From Sulfurospirillum sp. (lineage in GTDB: Bacteria; Campylobacterota; Campylobacteria; Campylobacterales; Sulfurospirillaceae): 40,204 bases of DNA. The translations under genes were made by a program, and so were the position numbers. The notes below the pieces were generated by a model. It made no database searches, had not been told where the DNA came from, and worked only from the letters and a program-made list of their open reading frames with translations. Location of the stretch: assembly GCA_016735235.1 (NCBI GenBank), contig JAERRW010000003.1:1-40204 (forward strand). The letters run 5' to 3'. The number at the start of each line of letters is the position of its first letter. Within the stretch, counting starts at the first letter, position 1. Shown here piece by piece: positions 1 through 10,663 of the stretch.

Positions 1-2
1 GA

Positions 3-125
3 TACTCCATAGATAACTATATAGTAAAATACAACTCAAGACGATTACACTCTGCTATTGGCAATAAAACTCCTAATGAGATTTATGACAAAGCTATGTT
101 AGAGCGGAACAATCAAGAGTTATAG
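3..125 (+). mobile_element. 3' end of an IS3-family transposase (integrase-core C-terminus), truncated by the window edge
   Basis: Frame 3 translates to YSIDNYIVKYNSRRLHSAIGNKTPNEIYDKAMLERNNQEL*; the YN-x-RxHSAIGxxTPxEIY pattern is typical of IS3-family OrfB C-termini. Confidence 0.85.
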
Positions 126-151
126 TTAGTAGCATAATGAGTAAAATAAGA

Positions 152-189
152 GTGTTGGTTTAAGTGGTCTTGACATATGGGGACAGGAT
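152..189. repeat. Probable right terminal inverted repeat of the IS3-family element
   Basis: agtgttggtttaagtggtcttgacatatggggacagga lies just after the transposase stop; a TCCTGTCCCC-type terminus is common in IS3-family elements. The left IR is outside the window. Confidence 0.5.
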
Positions 190-207
190 AATATACTACC
201 TAAAAAC

Positions 208-876
208 TTATAAAAAATATTTTAACTTATCAATTTTAATGTCTTTTTTTATTTTATTGTCCTTGCAAAATTCTACTATTTTTCCATGAAATCTTGCATA
301 AATTGTTTGAAAAGGCATCTTTTTATTGTAAAGTTTATCTATTTTTGCATGGTTGCTTTGTATGCCATCTACCAACCACTCTTGAAGTTCATTGTAATTC
401 TCAAACTCATATCCAAATTTTTTAACAAGCCTATTAGTGTAGTTGTCTACTACCATGACTTCCCTAAAACAAGCATAACATAAAATACTATCGCAACTCT
501 CTTGACCAATACCTTTTTGATCCATTAACCAATCTTTGTTTACATGCAAAGAAAAATTTTCAAAATTTTCAAAATTTTCTACTATATTTTGACAAAGTTT
601 TTTTAAGTTTTTTGATTTTTGATTATAAAATCCACTTGGCTTTATTAGTAATGCTAACTCATTTACATCTAGCTTTGCAATTGATTTCTCATTTAATAAA
701 TTATTTCTTTTCAAATTTATTAAACTCTTCTCGACATTTCCCCATTTTGTCTGTTGAGTTAAAATAGCTCCAATTATAACTTCAAAAGTGCCACTTTTTG
801 GCCACCAAAACTCCTCTTTTTTATTTTTTATATAACCACTCTTTTTTAATGCTTTAAACAAATCGAAACTATTCAC
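208..876 (-). CDS. magIII: Endonuclease III-like DNA glycosylase, MagIII (3-methyladenine glycosylase) type
   Basis: 222 aa with WWPxxxxFEVIIGAILTQQTKW, PSGFYNQKSK, DQKGIGQESCDSILCYA, VVDNYTNRL and YARFHGKIVEFCK; resembles Helicobacter MagIII and lacks an obvious C-terminal 4Fe-4S cysteine cluster. Confidence 0.75.
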   Translation of the reverse strand: MNSFDLFKALKKSGYIKNKKEEFWWPKSGTFEVIIGAILTQQTKWGNVEKSLINLKRNNLLNEKSIAKLDVNELALLIKPSGFYNQKSKNLKKLCQNIVENFENFENFSLHVNKDWLMDQKGIGQESCDSILCYACFREVMVVDNYTNRLVKKFGYEFENYNELQEWLVDGIQSNHAKIDKLYNKKMPFQTIYARFHGKIVEFCKDNKIKKDIKIDKLKYFL

Positions 877-915
877 TTAATTGCTTCTTGCCATTTTTAT
901 TATACAAGTTTATAT

Positions 916-3882
916 TTATTGAGATTTTATTTCTCTTAAATGTATTAATATTGTGGAAATTATATCATCATCATCTTTGCTTTTTGATTTTAAGTAAATT
1001 TTTTGATTATTTTTATCTTTAAGAGTTATATTTTGACCAAAGTTTGATACAGAAACTATATCTACTGTTGTTGCTAAAATTTTAATGGTAATAATATCTA
1101 AAAACTGTATTGTGTTGATGTCGAGTTTACCAAATCTATCAATCATCTCCTCTTCAATATCGAGTACATTTCTCACACTTTCGCACTTACTAAGACGACG
1201 ATACAACTCTAGTCTAATTCTATCTTCACTTACGCACTCACTACTTATAAAAGCATTGACACCAAGTCTTATTTCAACCTCTTTTTTTTGAACAGAAGTA
1301 CTGTTAAGCAATAAGCTTATAACATTCTCAAGCATTTTTAAATAGAGTGAATAACCTATATTCTTAATATGACCACTTTGTGCTTTACCAATTATATTGC
1401 CTCCGCCTCTAATCTCTAAGTCATGATAAGCCAACACCGAACCACTTCCTAAAAATGAGTTAGTTTCAAGTGCAACTAGTCTCTTTTTAGACTGCTCTGT
1501 AAGTTGTGATTTGTCTTTTACCAAAAAATAACAATAACCTTGCCTTTTAGCTCTTCCAACTCTTCCTCTTATTTGGTGCAAATCTGCAATTCCAAAATTA
1601 TCTGCACCATCTACTATAATAGTATTGACATTTGGCATATGAATTCCAGACTCAATAATAGAGGTCGATAACAGTAAATTATACTCTTTTTTTTCAAAAA
1701 CTATCATCTCTCTCTCAATGACTGCTGGATTTATTTTTGAGTGAAGTACTAAGATTTTTAACCCAGGAAGTGCCTTTTGTAGCTCCTTTTTTTTACTCTC
1801 TATTGTTGCTATTCTATTGTGAACAAAAAAAACTTGACCACCTCGCCTAAGCTCACGGTTAATAACCTCTTTTATAGATTTTTCTTCATACTCTTTTACA
1901 AAAGTTCTTATATCTTCTCTCTCATCAGGGGGTGTTAATATTTGCGAATACTGTTTAATAGAACTAAGTGCCATATTTAAACTTCTTGGAATTGGTGTTG
2001 CACTCATGCTCAATATATGGACATTTTCTCTTATTTTTTTTAATTTTTCTTTTTGCTTAACTCCAAATTTATGCTCTTCATCTAGTATAATTAGAGCTGG
2101 ATTTTTAAGTTCAACTCCAAGTAGCGAATGTGTTCCAACACAAATTTTTAACTCTCCACTTTTTAAATCTTTTAAAATTTTATTTCTATTTTTACTACTT
2201 GTGAATCGGTCGAGTTTTTCCACTCGTATATTGTACTTTTTAAATCTAACATCAAGTGATTTGAAATGTTGAGCACTAAGAAGTGTAGTTGGAGCTAACA
2301 TTATGCTTTGATAACCATTTACTGCACTTAAAAACATGGCATTCATAGCAACTTCTGTCTTGCCAAACCCAACATCGCCACTCAATAGTCTATCCATCAT
2401 TTTTGATGATTTTAAATCACTAAATATCTCATCAATCGATTTTTTTTGATCATCGGTATACTTAAAACCTGCATCTTTTTGAAAATCTATAATTTTATCT
2501 TGACTATGTAAAACTACTGCTTCAGTCATCTCTCTTTTTGCAGCTATAGCAATAATTTCACTAGCAATTTCAAAAAGTTTTGCCTTTGTCTTCTCTTTTA
2601 ATTTTTGAAAACTTCCTTTTCCAAGCTTATCTATCACAGCCAAATTACCGCTATCACTAATATATCTATCAATTACATCAATATTTTCAACAGGAAGTAA
2701 AAGCCTATCGTCTCCTTGGTATTTAACTATAACAAAATCTCTTGTTGCACCTAAAACTGTTGTTTTTTGAAGTCCTTTAAAGAGTCCTACACCATAGTTT
2801 TCATGAACGACCACATCACCTATTTTTAGCTCGTCAAGTATAATAGAAGCTTTTCTTCTCCTCCTCTTCTTTGATTGTCTATTTAAAGATAAAATGACTT
2901 CATCTAAACTAATTATATTAACAACTAGATCGCTTTGTTTAAAATTATAATCGGAATCTATATTCTCTTGCTTTAAAAGTACCTCATTTTTTGCAAGTAT
3001 AGTAACTTTTTTATCTTTATGAAAATTTAAAAAAGTCTTAATTGAAGTTACCTCAAGAGGTTTAAATTTTTTTGCATGTGGTATTGCATGTAATGAATTT
3101 AATTTCTCACTTTTCTTAATATCAAATAACTCAATCTCTTTTATCTCGTCTTCCAAAGAGTGCATTATTTTTATATTAAATTCATCAAAATAATTTTTAC
3201 AAATATCTTTAAGGGCCCAAAGACCAAGAGAGTGTATATCTTTTACAAAACTATCGCTATCTATATTTTGTATCTTTAAAATTAACTCATCATACTCATC
3301 ACTATTTAATGAAAAAAGTGCAGGAGTTATATTGTAAAAGTCCAACTCATCTTCTTGACTTTTTTGTGTTTCACACTCAAAATACCTTATACTCTCTACC
3401 TCTTCATCAAAAAGAGATACTCTAAGAGCTAGTTTTGAGTTAATAGGAAATATATCTATAATATCTCCACGAAAAGAGACTTCTCCATGACTCTCTACAA
3501 TATCTACTATATTGTAGCCCCAATTCAACATGTTATTTTTAAATTTATTTAAATTTATTGTATCACCAAATCGTATTATTTTAGTCTTAAAAAGATTTTT
3601 TGGAGGCAGTGGGGTAAAAAGTGTTCGCAAAGGAACAATAAGAACTTTTTTAGTTGAATTATCTTCATAATAACTCTTTAGAGTATTTAAAACTTGTTGA
3701 AGTTCTAAGCTAAAAGGTAGTAAATCATCACCATAACTAACTCTTAAATCTGGAAGTTGGTATGCTTTTTTTTCTAAATACTCTATTACTTGAGATACTA
3801 AAAAAGCATCTTTTTCATTAGCAACACCAATTACATCAGTGTTGCCACGATTTTTAAAAAATTCATAAACTGAAGATTGCAA
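916..3882 (-). CDS. mfd: Transcription-repair coupling factor Mfd
   Basis: 988 aa with CarD-like region (KIGDVVVHENYGVGLFKG), SF2 helicase motifs (LLSGDVGFGKTEVA, DEEHKFGVKQKEKL, SATPIPRSL, QIRGRVGRAKRQGYCYF). Confidence 0.95.
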   Translation of the reverse strand: MQSSVYEFFKNRGNTDVIGVANEKDAFLVSQVIEYLEKKAYQLPDLRVSYGDDLLPFSLELQQVLNTLKSYYEDNSTKKVLIVPLRTLFTPLPPKNLFKTKIIRFGDTINLNKFKNNMLNWGYNIVDIVESHGEVSFRGDIIDIFPINSKLALRVSLFDEEVESIRYFECETQKSQEDELDFYNITPALFSLNSDEYDELILKIQNIDSDSFVKDIHSLGLWALKDICKNYFDEFNIKIMHSLEDEIKEIELFDIKKSEKLNSLHAIPHAKKFKPLEVTSIKTFLNFHKDKKVTILAKNEVLLKQENIDSDYNFKQSDLVVNIISLDEVILSLNRQSKKRRRRKASIILDELKIGDVVVHENYGVGLFKGLQKTTVLGATRDFVIVKYQGDDRLLLPVENIDVIDRYISDSGNLAVIDKLGKGSFQKLKEKTKAKLFEIASEIIAIAAKREMTEAVVLHSQDKIIDFQKDAGFKYTDDQKKSIDEIFSDLKSSKMMDRLLSGDVGFGKTEVAMNAMFLSAVNGYQSIMLAPTTLLSAQHFKSLDVRFKKYNIRVEKLDRFTSSKNRNKILKDLKSGELKICVGTHSLLGVELKNPALIILDEEHKFGVKQKEKLKKIRENVHILSMSATPIPRSLNMALSSIKQYSQILTPPDEREDIRTFVKEYEEKSIKEVINRELRRGGQVFFVHNRIATIESKKKELQKALPGLKILVLHSKINPAVIEREMIVFEKKEYNLLLSTSIIESGIHMPNVNTIIVDGADNFGIADLHQIRGRVGRAKRQGYCYFLVKDKSQLTEQSKKRLVALETNSFLGSGSVLAYHDLEIRGGGNIIGKAQSGHIKNIGYSLYLKMLENVISLLLNSTSVQKKEVEIRLGVNAFISSECVSEDRIRLELYRRLSKCESVRNVLDIEEEMIDRFGKLDINTIQFLDIITIKILATTVDIVSVSNFGQNITLKDKNNQKIYLKSKSKDDDDIISTILIHLREIKSQ

Positions 3883-3889
3883 CTTTTAT

Positions 3890-4288
3890 CTAAGGCTTAG
3901 GAAATATTTCTGTTATCATTTTGGGCGCATTATGATCTTCTTTCATTTTGCTTTCACCCTCAAATCTAGCTTTCTCTTCTATTATAAGCTCTTTAGTTAT
4001 AACTTTTCCTATAAACTTACCGCCAGTCAATATTTCAATAATATCACAATCAGCATTACCCTCAAAAACTCCATTTACTACAAGCCTGTTTGCGATTATT
4101 TTACCATTAATTTTTCCACTTTTGCCTATAATTACTACACTTTTAGAGTAAATATCTCCTACTATTTCACCATCTACATGTAGTCGTGAATCGCAGTTAA
4201 AAACTCCGTCTATTTTAGCACCACTTGCTATTGTTGTTGTCTCGTTAGATGCTGATGGTTTTACATTAATTTTATCAAAGATTGCCAT
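3890..4288 (-). CDS. Bactofilin (CcmA-like polymer-forming cytoskeletal protein)
   Basis: 132 aa with repeated G/V beta-helix pattern (IASGAKIDGVFNCDSRLHVDGEIVGDIYSKSVVIIGKSGKINGKIIA). Confidence 0.85.
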   Translation of the reverse strand: MAIFDKINVKPSASNETTTIASGAKIDGVFNCDSRLHVDGEIVGDIYSKSVVIIGKSGKINGKIIANRLVVNGVFEGNADCDIIEILTGGKFIGKVITKELIIEEKARFEGESKMKEDHNAPKMITEIFPKP

Positions 4289-5127
4289 GAAACTCTTTTC
4301 TCCTTTTTAAATATTTTTTCAAAATTTGAACTATTCCACTCTATGAAATTAATAGGGTTTAAAGGTCTTCCTATAAACCTCACTTCATAATGTAGATGCG
4401 GACCAGTTGAGCGCCCACTGTTACCTGTGTAGCCAATAATATCACCTTTTTTAACAAAATCACCTGATTTTACAGGAAATTTTTTACTAAGATGGGCATA
4501 ACTTGTTTTAAATCCATAATTATGTATTATTATTACCAAATTTCCAAAACCACTATTTTTATGATAGCCTACATACTCGACTACTCCGTCAGCGGGAGCA
4601 CTAACTGGAGTCATTAATTTTGCTCTAAGATCTACACCTTTATGAAACTCTTTACGCTTTAAAATTGGATGTATTCTCCAACCAAACTTTCCACTGTAAC
4701 CTGCAAATGGAATAACCTCTCCACTTGGAATACTAGAAAAAAATCTTTTTTGTTGAATAGATGTAAATTCTATATTTTCTAATCTTACATCAACTTCTGT
4801 CTCCAAAGATGATGTGAGTCCAATAATCTCCTCTATGTCTGTTATTTTATCTTTAATAGAATTAAGTTCGCTACTTTTATAATCTATTTTATTGATAAGT
4901 TTATCATTTTTTTGTTTTAAAACTTTTTCATATTCAATCATGCTAGTTTTTTTAACTTCTAAATCTGTCACTTCATTCATTAAAACTGATATTAAATATG
5001 AGCCAATAAAAACAATAAAAACAATAAATAGTATAAAATAAAATACAAATCTCTTAATAATCTGATGAAGAAGATAGTGTTTTGAACCATGTATGTCTGA
5101 TATTGTAATTGTAAATTTATTTTTCAT
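4261..5127 (-). CDS. LytM/M23-family peptidoglycan peptidase with N-terminal TM and coiled coil
   Basis: FHKGVDLRA and GPHLHYEVRFIGRPLNP M23 motifs; overlaps the bactofilin gene by 28 nt. Confidence 0.88.
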   Translation of the reverse strand: MKNKFTITISDIHGSKHYLLHQIIKRFVFYFILFIVFIVFIGSYLISVLMNEVTDLEVKKTSMIEYEKVLKQKNDKLINKIDYKSSELNSIKDKITDIEEIIGLTSSLETEVDVRLENIEFTSIQQKRFFSSIPSGEVIPFAGYSGKFGWRIHPILKRKEFHKGVDLRAKLMTPVSAPADGVVEYVGYHKNSGFGNLVIIIHNYGFKTSYAHLSKKFPVKSGDFVKKGDIIGYTGNSGRSTGPHLHYEVRFIGRPLNPINFIEWNSSNFEKIFKKEKRVSWQSLIKLM

Positions 5128-6262
5128 TAATGTAATTCTCCACTACAGAAAAAGAGCCAAAAACTAGATACTCTTCATCTTTTGTTATTTTTTTAAATGT
5201 AGAGTATGGTATATTTAAAGAGCTTAGAGTATTTTCTAAAACTTTTTTTAAAACTTTTCGTTTATTTTCTATATCAAATATTTGAACCTCTTTAATAATA
5301 GGCTTCAAAATCTCTAAAATAATTTTGTACTTTTTATCATTTAAACTATTATAGACTAAAATAACTTTTTTTTTTCTAAAATGCTTCAATAATGCTACTG
5401 CAGCCATAGGATTATGACCAACATCTATAGTAACATTAGAAGATATTTTTTGACATCTACCATATAATTTTAAATTATCTAAAAGATTTACATCTACCTC
5501 ATACCCTAAAAGCTGGTATGCACATAGTGCTGTTGTAAAATTATCTTTGAAAAAAAATGGATAATTTTTATCTTCAAACCAAGTATTTAACTCATTATAA
5601 ACATTATTATCTAAAAAACTTTGTGCAAAATAGAGATTTTTATCTATTGTTTTAATTCGCTCATAAGCCAACTTGTAGACCTCTTTTTCATACTGTTTTG
5701 CTAAAAGTAATTTTTCATTTACACTTCTAAGTTTTGTTGTTGCTATTTTCTCTATTGTTGAGCCTAAAAAAGCTTCATGATCAAAGCCAATAGGAGTAAC
5801 TATACAAAGCTGTTTTTCAAAAACATTAGTTGCATCAAACTCTCCACCAAGACCAGCTTCAAGAACAACATAATCACATTTTTGACAAAAAATAAGCATT
5901 GCCAATAGTGTAGTATATTCAAAATATGATAGTATATTTTTATCTTCTAGTGAGAGTAAAATTTGAAGTTTTTTATGAGTAATTTCTAGCAATTTATCAT
6001 CTATATCTTTGCCATTAATCCAAATTCGTTCATTGAATTTTGTTATATGAGGTGAGCTATAATGTCCTACATTTAAACCATTTACATGCAACATGTGAGC
6101 TAAAGCTCGTCCTGTTGTACCTTTTGCATTTGTTCCTACAACATGTACTATTTTAGGAAGTTTAAAATTGTTTTTTATTTTTTTGTATATATTAGGAAAT
6201 CTATCGTAATCAATTTTTTCATAATAGAGTGGCTTACTCTGTAAAAATTTCTCTACTCTCAT
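5117..6262 (-). CDS. folC: Bifunctional folylpolyglutamate/dihydrofolate synthase
   Basis: 381 aa; VHVVGTNAKGTTGRALAHML, YSSPHITKFNERI, EAGLGGEFDATNVF, TPIGFDHEAFLG, DVGHNPMA. Confidence 0.92.
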   Translation of the reverse strand: MRVEKFLQSKPLYYEKIDYDRFPNIYKKIKNNFKLPKIVHVVGTNAKGTTGRALAHMLHVNGLNVGHYSSPHITKFNERIWINGKDIDDKLLEITHKKLQILLSLEDKNILSYFEYTTLLAMLIFCQKCDYVVLEAGLGGEFDATNVFEKQLCIVTPIGFDHEAFLGSTIEKIATTKLRSVNEKLLLAKQYEKEVYKLAYERIKTIDKNLYFAQSFLDNNVYNELNTWFEDKNYPFFFKDNFTTALCAYQLLGYEVDVNLLDNLKLYGRCQKISSNVTIDVGHNPMAAVALLKHFRKKKVILVYNSLNDKKYKIILEILKPIIKEVQIFDIENKRKVLKKVLENTLSSLNIPYSTFKKITKDEEYLVFGSFSVVENYINEK

Positions 6263-7275
6263 TTAGGGTTGCCTATTTTTTTGACTTGTAATGAAGTTGT
6301 AGATTTCTTCTTTTTATATTTTAGAGAGTTCTCTATGTAAAGAAGTTTTTTTTGAATAGATGCAAAATTATGATCTTGAAAATTTAAATTTTTAAAATTT
6401 TCTTTAATAATCTCTATCAACTCTTTACATGTATTATTACTCTCTATAGATTTAAGTATTTCTTGATTAATATTGTTTAAAGTACTATTTAAAATTGAAA
6501 TTTCATGCTCTACTTTTTCTTTATCAAGTGCAACTCTTTTCTTAATACAGTATTTAATATCTTCTTGCAAAGTTAGCACACAGAGTGATTCAGGAGAGTT
6601 TTTGAGTTCATGACTAATTGTTGCTAACCTGTCATGCATGCTTGACGCTATTGAAGGAGTAAGTGCGGCTATCATTAATGGAACTACTGAGTTATATATT
6701 TCACTATTGTTATGGCTAAAAACTTTAATTATATCAAAAACCATTTTTTCAATATCATTTTTATTAATATCTCCATATTGATTAAGTTTTTTTAAAAATG
6801 TATCATCATAATCAGAAATAAAATTAAACCATTTATCTTTTATATCTTTTATTGATTTTATATCTTGCTTTGTATCTAGTATAGCTAAAGAGTTATCAGC
6901 AAGTGTTGTGGCCTTTTCATTATGTAAAAGAGATAGTGCCTGAAGTATTCGCTTTGAAAGCAAAGTAAGTGAAATTATAAGTTCTTCACTTTGTTCTACT
7001 GTGTTTCTATTTAATTTTGCTATAAGAAAAGAAAAAAGTTGATCTAAAGTAGAAATATTTGCTCTTTTTGCTTCATTTGCTAAGCTATTATCTAACTTTT
7101 TTATATATTTTGTTACTTTTTGACAATCTTCAACTATAACACCTCTTTTTTTTGCTACTTTGCAAAAAGTTTTATGATAATTATCAGGTGTAAATATTAA
7201 ATTTTCTGATACTAATATTTCAAAACTCTCTTTGATTATCTCATTTATAGTGCTCGATGTATTTGAAGAATCTAT
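6259..7275 (-). CDS. Hypothetical protein; the called ORF (6259..6963) appears to extend upstream to an ATA codon at 7275-7273
   Basis: I reverse-complemented 6961-7275: 104 extra in-frame codons with no stop ([43 protein letters not shown]...), no ATG/GTG/TTG; GAGAGG SD six nt before ATA, which overlaps the lptE stop. Confidence 0.6.
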   Translation of the reverse strand: MDSSNTSSTINEIIKESFEILVSENLIFTPDNYHKTFCKVAKKRGVIVEDCQKVTKYIKKLDNSLANEAKRANISTLDQLFSFLIAKLNRNTVEQSEELIISLTLLSKRILQALSLLHNEKATTLADNSLAILDTKQDIKSIKDIKDKWFNFISDYDDTFLKKLNQYGDINKNDIEKMVFDIIKVFSHNNSEIYNSVVPLMIAALTPSIASSMHDRLATISHELKNSPESLCVLTLQEDIKYCIKKRVALDKEKVEHEISILNSTLNNINQEILKSIESNNTCKELIEIIKENFKNLNFQDHNFASIQKKLLYIENSLKYKKKKSTTSLQVKKIGNPK

Positions 7276-7787
7276 TTTATGCCTCTCATAGCTATTTGTG
7301 ATACAAATTCATTTAAAGCATCCATTGATGCTCTTTTAATAGCATCGAATCTATTGCCATCAGAAATTATACTATTTGTAGTTCCATCTTCATTTTCATC
7401 TATTTGAAAATCGTACTCACCGCTTGTTGAAAAACTATCGCTATTTCCACTTTTGGTTTTATATTTAATATCAAGCGATACTTTTGTTTTGTATGCAGTA
7501 ATATAACCACTTTTATTGTAGAGTATTGGAGAGAAAGTTATTGAACCAATTTCAATAAGAAGCCCGCTATCTGCCGTCTCTTTTGACACCAATTTTCCGC
7601 CAAGTCTTGTTATGACTGACTGATTAACAGCATCTTTTATTAGCACACTATTTTCTAAATCTTCTCTACTTATAGCAACATCTACATAAATGCGTTCGCC
7701 CAAAACATCTCTTGTGTAGTGTGTTGCTGGTCTATAGCCACAAGCAGTTATGAAAATTATTACAAGTAAAGAACATATGTATCTCAT
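7272..7787 (-). CDS. lptE: LPS-assembly lipoprotein LptE-like
   Basis: Lipoprotein signal ([24 protein letters not shown]), LptE-like length; directly downstream of leuS. Confidence 0.7.
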   Translation of the reverse strand: MRYICSLLVIIFITACGYRPATHYTRDVLGERIYVDVAISREDLENSVLIKDAVNQSVITRLGGKLVSKETADSGLLIEIGSITFSPILYNKSGYITAYKTKVSLDIKYKTKSGNSDSFSTSGEYDFQIDENEDGTTNSIISDGNRFDAIKRASMDALNEFVSQIAMRGIK

Positions 7788-10234
7788 TTTACTACCAAAT
7801 TAACTAATTTACTTGGAACATAAATCTCTTTTATTATACTCTTTTCTTCTAGCCATTTACTTGTAGCTTCTTTAGCTAGTGCTATAATCTCATTTTTTGA
7901 AGTATCTTTAGCTACCTCTATTTCGGATCTTCTTTTTCCATTTATAGTGATAGGTAAAATTATAGAAGTGTTTTCCAAGACATCTTCAAGAAGTTCAAGT
8001 TGTTTTAAATTTTTCAATTTATAAAGACTAGAACTAAGCTCCCAACAGACATGTGGAATTATAGGCTCTAGTATGTTTAATAAAATAAAGTATCCTTCTG
8101 TCCATACATCTCTATTTTGTTGTTTGTTTAATGCATTTAAAGCTTCCATGCAAGCCGCTATTAATGTATTAAAAGCGTATCCGTGACTAAATACATCATT
8201 TGATTTCTTAAGAGCAGTATAGATTTTTTTTCTAGCAAAACTAGACTCTTTTGATAATATTTTATGATCTATTATGGGTATAAAATCTACACTATTTGAA
8301 TTAGAACTTAAGTTACTAAGCTTTTTGATAAACTTATAAGCTCCCTCAACTCCGCTTGAATTCCACTCTAACTCTTTTTGTGGAGGGGCAGCAAATAGTA
8401 TAAATAGCCTTGCCGTATCTGCTCCATATTTTTGAATAATAGAATCAGGATCTACTGTATTGCCTTTTGACTTACTCATTTTAGTGCCATCTTTTAAAAC
8501 CATGCCTTGTGTAAGTAAGTTTTTAAAAGGCTCATCAACAGAACTGTATCCCATATCTTTTAAAACTTTTGTAAAAAATCTTGCATAAAGAAGATGTAAA
8601 ATTGCATGCTCAATTCCACCTATATATTGGTCTACATTCATCCAGTAATCACTACTTGTTTTATCAAAAATTTTATCTTCCCACATAGACTTATCGGTTG
8701 TGTACCTCATAAAATACCAACTAGATTGAAAAAAAGTATCCATTGTGTCAGTTTCACGAACGGCACTACCTCCACATGTGGGGCATTTTGTATGCTTCCA
8801 AGTTGGATGGGCATCTAAAGGATTACCTTTTGCGGTTATCTCTATATCTTCTGGAAGTGTTATTGGTAAATTTTCTATATCATCATGCACTAATCCGCAC
8901 TTAGAACAATGAATCATAGGAATTGGAGTACCCCAGTATCTTTGGCGACTAATTCCCCAATCTCTTAATTTATAGTTTACAATTTTTTTACCAAGCCCAT
9001 TTTGTTCAAAATGATCAATTATTAATTTTTGTGCTTTTTTGGAACTCATGCCTGTATATTTGCCAGAATTTACAAGCTTGCCATGCTCTATTAATGCTCT
9101 ACTTCCATCAAAACTACTCTTAGCTTGCTCAATAGATTGGACTATAGGTAAATTGTATTTTCTAGCAAATTCAAAATCTCTCTCATCATGAGCTGGAACA
9201 GACATAACCGCACCACCTCCATACTCTATTAAAACAAAATTAGCTACCCAAACAGAAATTTTTTTACCAGTTAAAGGGTGTATTACATGTATCTCTAGAT
9301 CAACCCCTTCTTTGTCATTTTTAGCACGCTCTATAGAACCTAATATCTGCATGTCTTTTATTTTTTTTATTTTTTCATCGCTTAAAAGTTTGTTGTCGCA
9401 AAGGTATTTTACTATAACATGTTCAGGTGCAAGTGCTGTGTAGGTAACTCCGTATATAGTATCAGGACGAGTTGTAAAAACACTATATTTAGCAAACTTA
9501 TTATTTAATTTTATTTTTGTTTCGTCGCTTAAATTAAATTCAAACTCTAACCCTTCACTTCTTCCTATCCAATTTTCTTGCATAGTAAGAACTTGTTTAG
9601 GCCAATTGGTTTCTAATTTTTTAATATCGTCTAAAAGATTTTGTGCATAGTCGGTTATTTTAAGATAATACCCTAGCATTTTTCTAGTACTTACAAGATT
9701 ATTGCATCTCCAGCAACATCCATCTTCAACTTGTTCGTTTGCTAAAACTGTATGACAAGTTTCACACCAATTTAGAGTTGAAGTTTTTTGATACACTAAG
9801 CCTTTTTTATACATGTCTATAAAAATATGCTGTTCATGTTTAGAGTAAAGTTTATCACTTGTAGCAAACTCTCTTGTTTTAGAAAATGATAGCCCAAGAG
9901 AATTTAACTCTTTTTTCATATAGTCTATATTGTCATAAGTCCAATTTTTTGGATGCACACCATGTTTAATAGCTGCATTTTCTGCGGGCATTCCAAAAGA
10001 ATCCCACCCTATAGGATGAAGAACATTGAATCCAGATTTTCTAAAATTACGAGCTATCGCATCACTAATAGTATAATTTCTCACATGTCCCATATGTATG
10101 CGGCCACTAGGATATGGAAACATGCTTAATATATATTTTTTCTTTTTTGAAAAATCATTTGATGGCTCAAAGGAACTATTTTTATTCCAATAACTTTGCC
10201 ATTTTTTTTCTACTTTAGTTGAGTTATACTCCAT
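7784..10234 (-). CDS. leuS: Leucyl-tRNA synthetase
   Basis: 816 aa; [34 protein letters not shown], zinc-binding CxxC motifs. Confidence 0.97.
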   Translation of the reverse strand: MEYNSTKVEKKWQSYWNKNSSFEPSNDFSKKKKYILSMFPYPSGRIHMGHVRNYTISDAIARNFRKSGFNVLHPIGWDSFGMPAENAAIKHGVHPKNWTYDNIDYMKKELNSLGLSFSKTREFATSDKLYSKHEQHIFIDMYKKGLVYQKTSTLNWCETCHTVLANEQVEDGCCWRCNNLVSTRKMLGYYLKITDYAQNLLDDIKKLETNWPKQVLTMQENWIGRSEGLEFEFNLSDETKIKLNNKFAKYSVFTTRPDTIYGVTYTALAPEHVIVKYLCDNKLLSDEKIKKIKDMQILGSIERAKNDKEGVDLEIHVIHPLTGKKISVWVANFVLIEYGGGAVMSVPAHDERDFEFARKYNLPIVQSIEQAKSSFDGSRALIEHGKLVNSGKYTGMSSKKAQKLIIDHFEQNGLGKKIVNYKLRDWGISRQRYWGTPIPMIHCSKCGLVHDDIENLPITLPEDIEITAKGNPLDAHPTWKHTKCPTCGGSAVRETDTMDTFFQSSWYFMRYTTDKSMWEDKIFDKTSSDYWMNVDQYIGGIEHAILHLLYARFFTKVLKDMGYSSVDEPFKNLLTQGMVLKDGTKMSKSKGNTVDPDSIIQKYGADTARLFILFAAPPQKELEWNSSGVEGAYKFIKKLSNLSSNSNSVDFIPIIDHKILSKESSFARKKIYTALKKSNDVFSHGYAFNTLIAACMEALNALNKQQNRDVWTEGYFILLNILEPIIPHVCWELSSSLYKLKNLKQLELLEDVLENTSIILPITINGKRRSEIEVAKDTSKNEIIALAKEATSKWLEEKSIIKEIYVPSKLVNLVVK

Positions 10235-10252
10235 TGTTGCTTATCCTATAAA

Positions 10253-10591
10253 TTAAAATTCTTCTTGTGTTTTCGATGCCTCTATTAAGACTAATGTTAA
10301 AGAGAATATATTTGCTACAATAGCCCCAATTGCCAATGAAATTGCCATGGTAATATTACTCGAAAGAAGCATAAATAAAAATGCAGGAATTAGATGAAGG
10401 TCTGCAACTAAGGAACTTGCAAAAAGTTCTGCTGAAAATATATTTTTAACACCAATTTTGAGTAGTGTAGAAATCAAATTAATACTAGCAGCAATAAAAA
10501 GTGCAACTTCATTTTGTTCATATAAAAATCCAACTGTTGTAGTTAAACTCATTAAAGCAAAAAATACATATATTACTTTTCCCCAATCCAT
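10253..10591 (-). CDS. Small integral membrane protein (DUF6394-like)
   Basis: 112 aa, four hydrophobic segments, MDWGKVIYVFFALMSLTTTVGFLYEQNEVALF; located between secF and leuS. Confidence 0.55.
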   Translation of the reverse strand: MDWGKVIYVFFALMSLTTTVGFLYEQNEVALFIAASINLISTLLKIGVKNIFSAELFASSLVADLHLIPAFLFMLLSSNITMAISLAIGAIVANIFSLTLVLIEASKTQEEF

Positions 10592-10624
10592 TATTGCTAT
10601 CCTTTGGTTTTAAATTTATCTATT

Positions 10625-10648
10625 TTTACATGTAAGACTACATGTAAA
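10625..10648. repeat. Perfect 10-bp inverted repeat TTTACATGTA-AGAC-TACATGTAAA between secF and the downstream gene
   Basis: Read directly; arms are exact reverse complements with a 4-nt spacer. Confidence 0.9.
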
Positions 10649-10663
10649 GTTAAAATGTTAATA

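Noticed and set aside
286-483. Plus-strand ORF antisense to magIII, and similar antisense ORFs (1085, 2006, 3932, 3948, 8606, 11223, 12113)
   Set aside because: They are shadows of well-identified genes on the other strand, with no recognisable domains or SD sites.
535-590. Tandem aaaattttc repeat inside magIII
   Set aside because: It encodes ENFENFENFS in a variable loop of an intact protein; short AT-rich repeat, no wider array.
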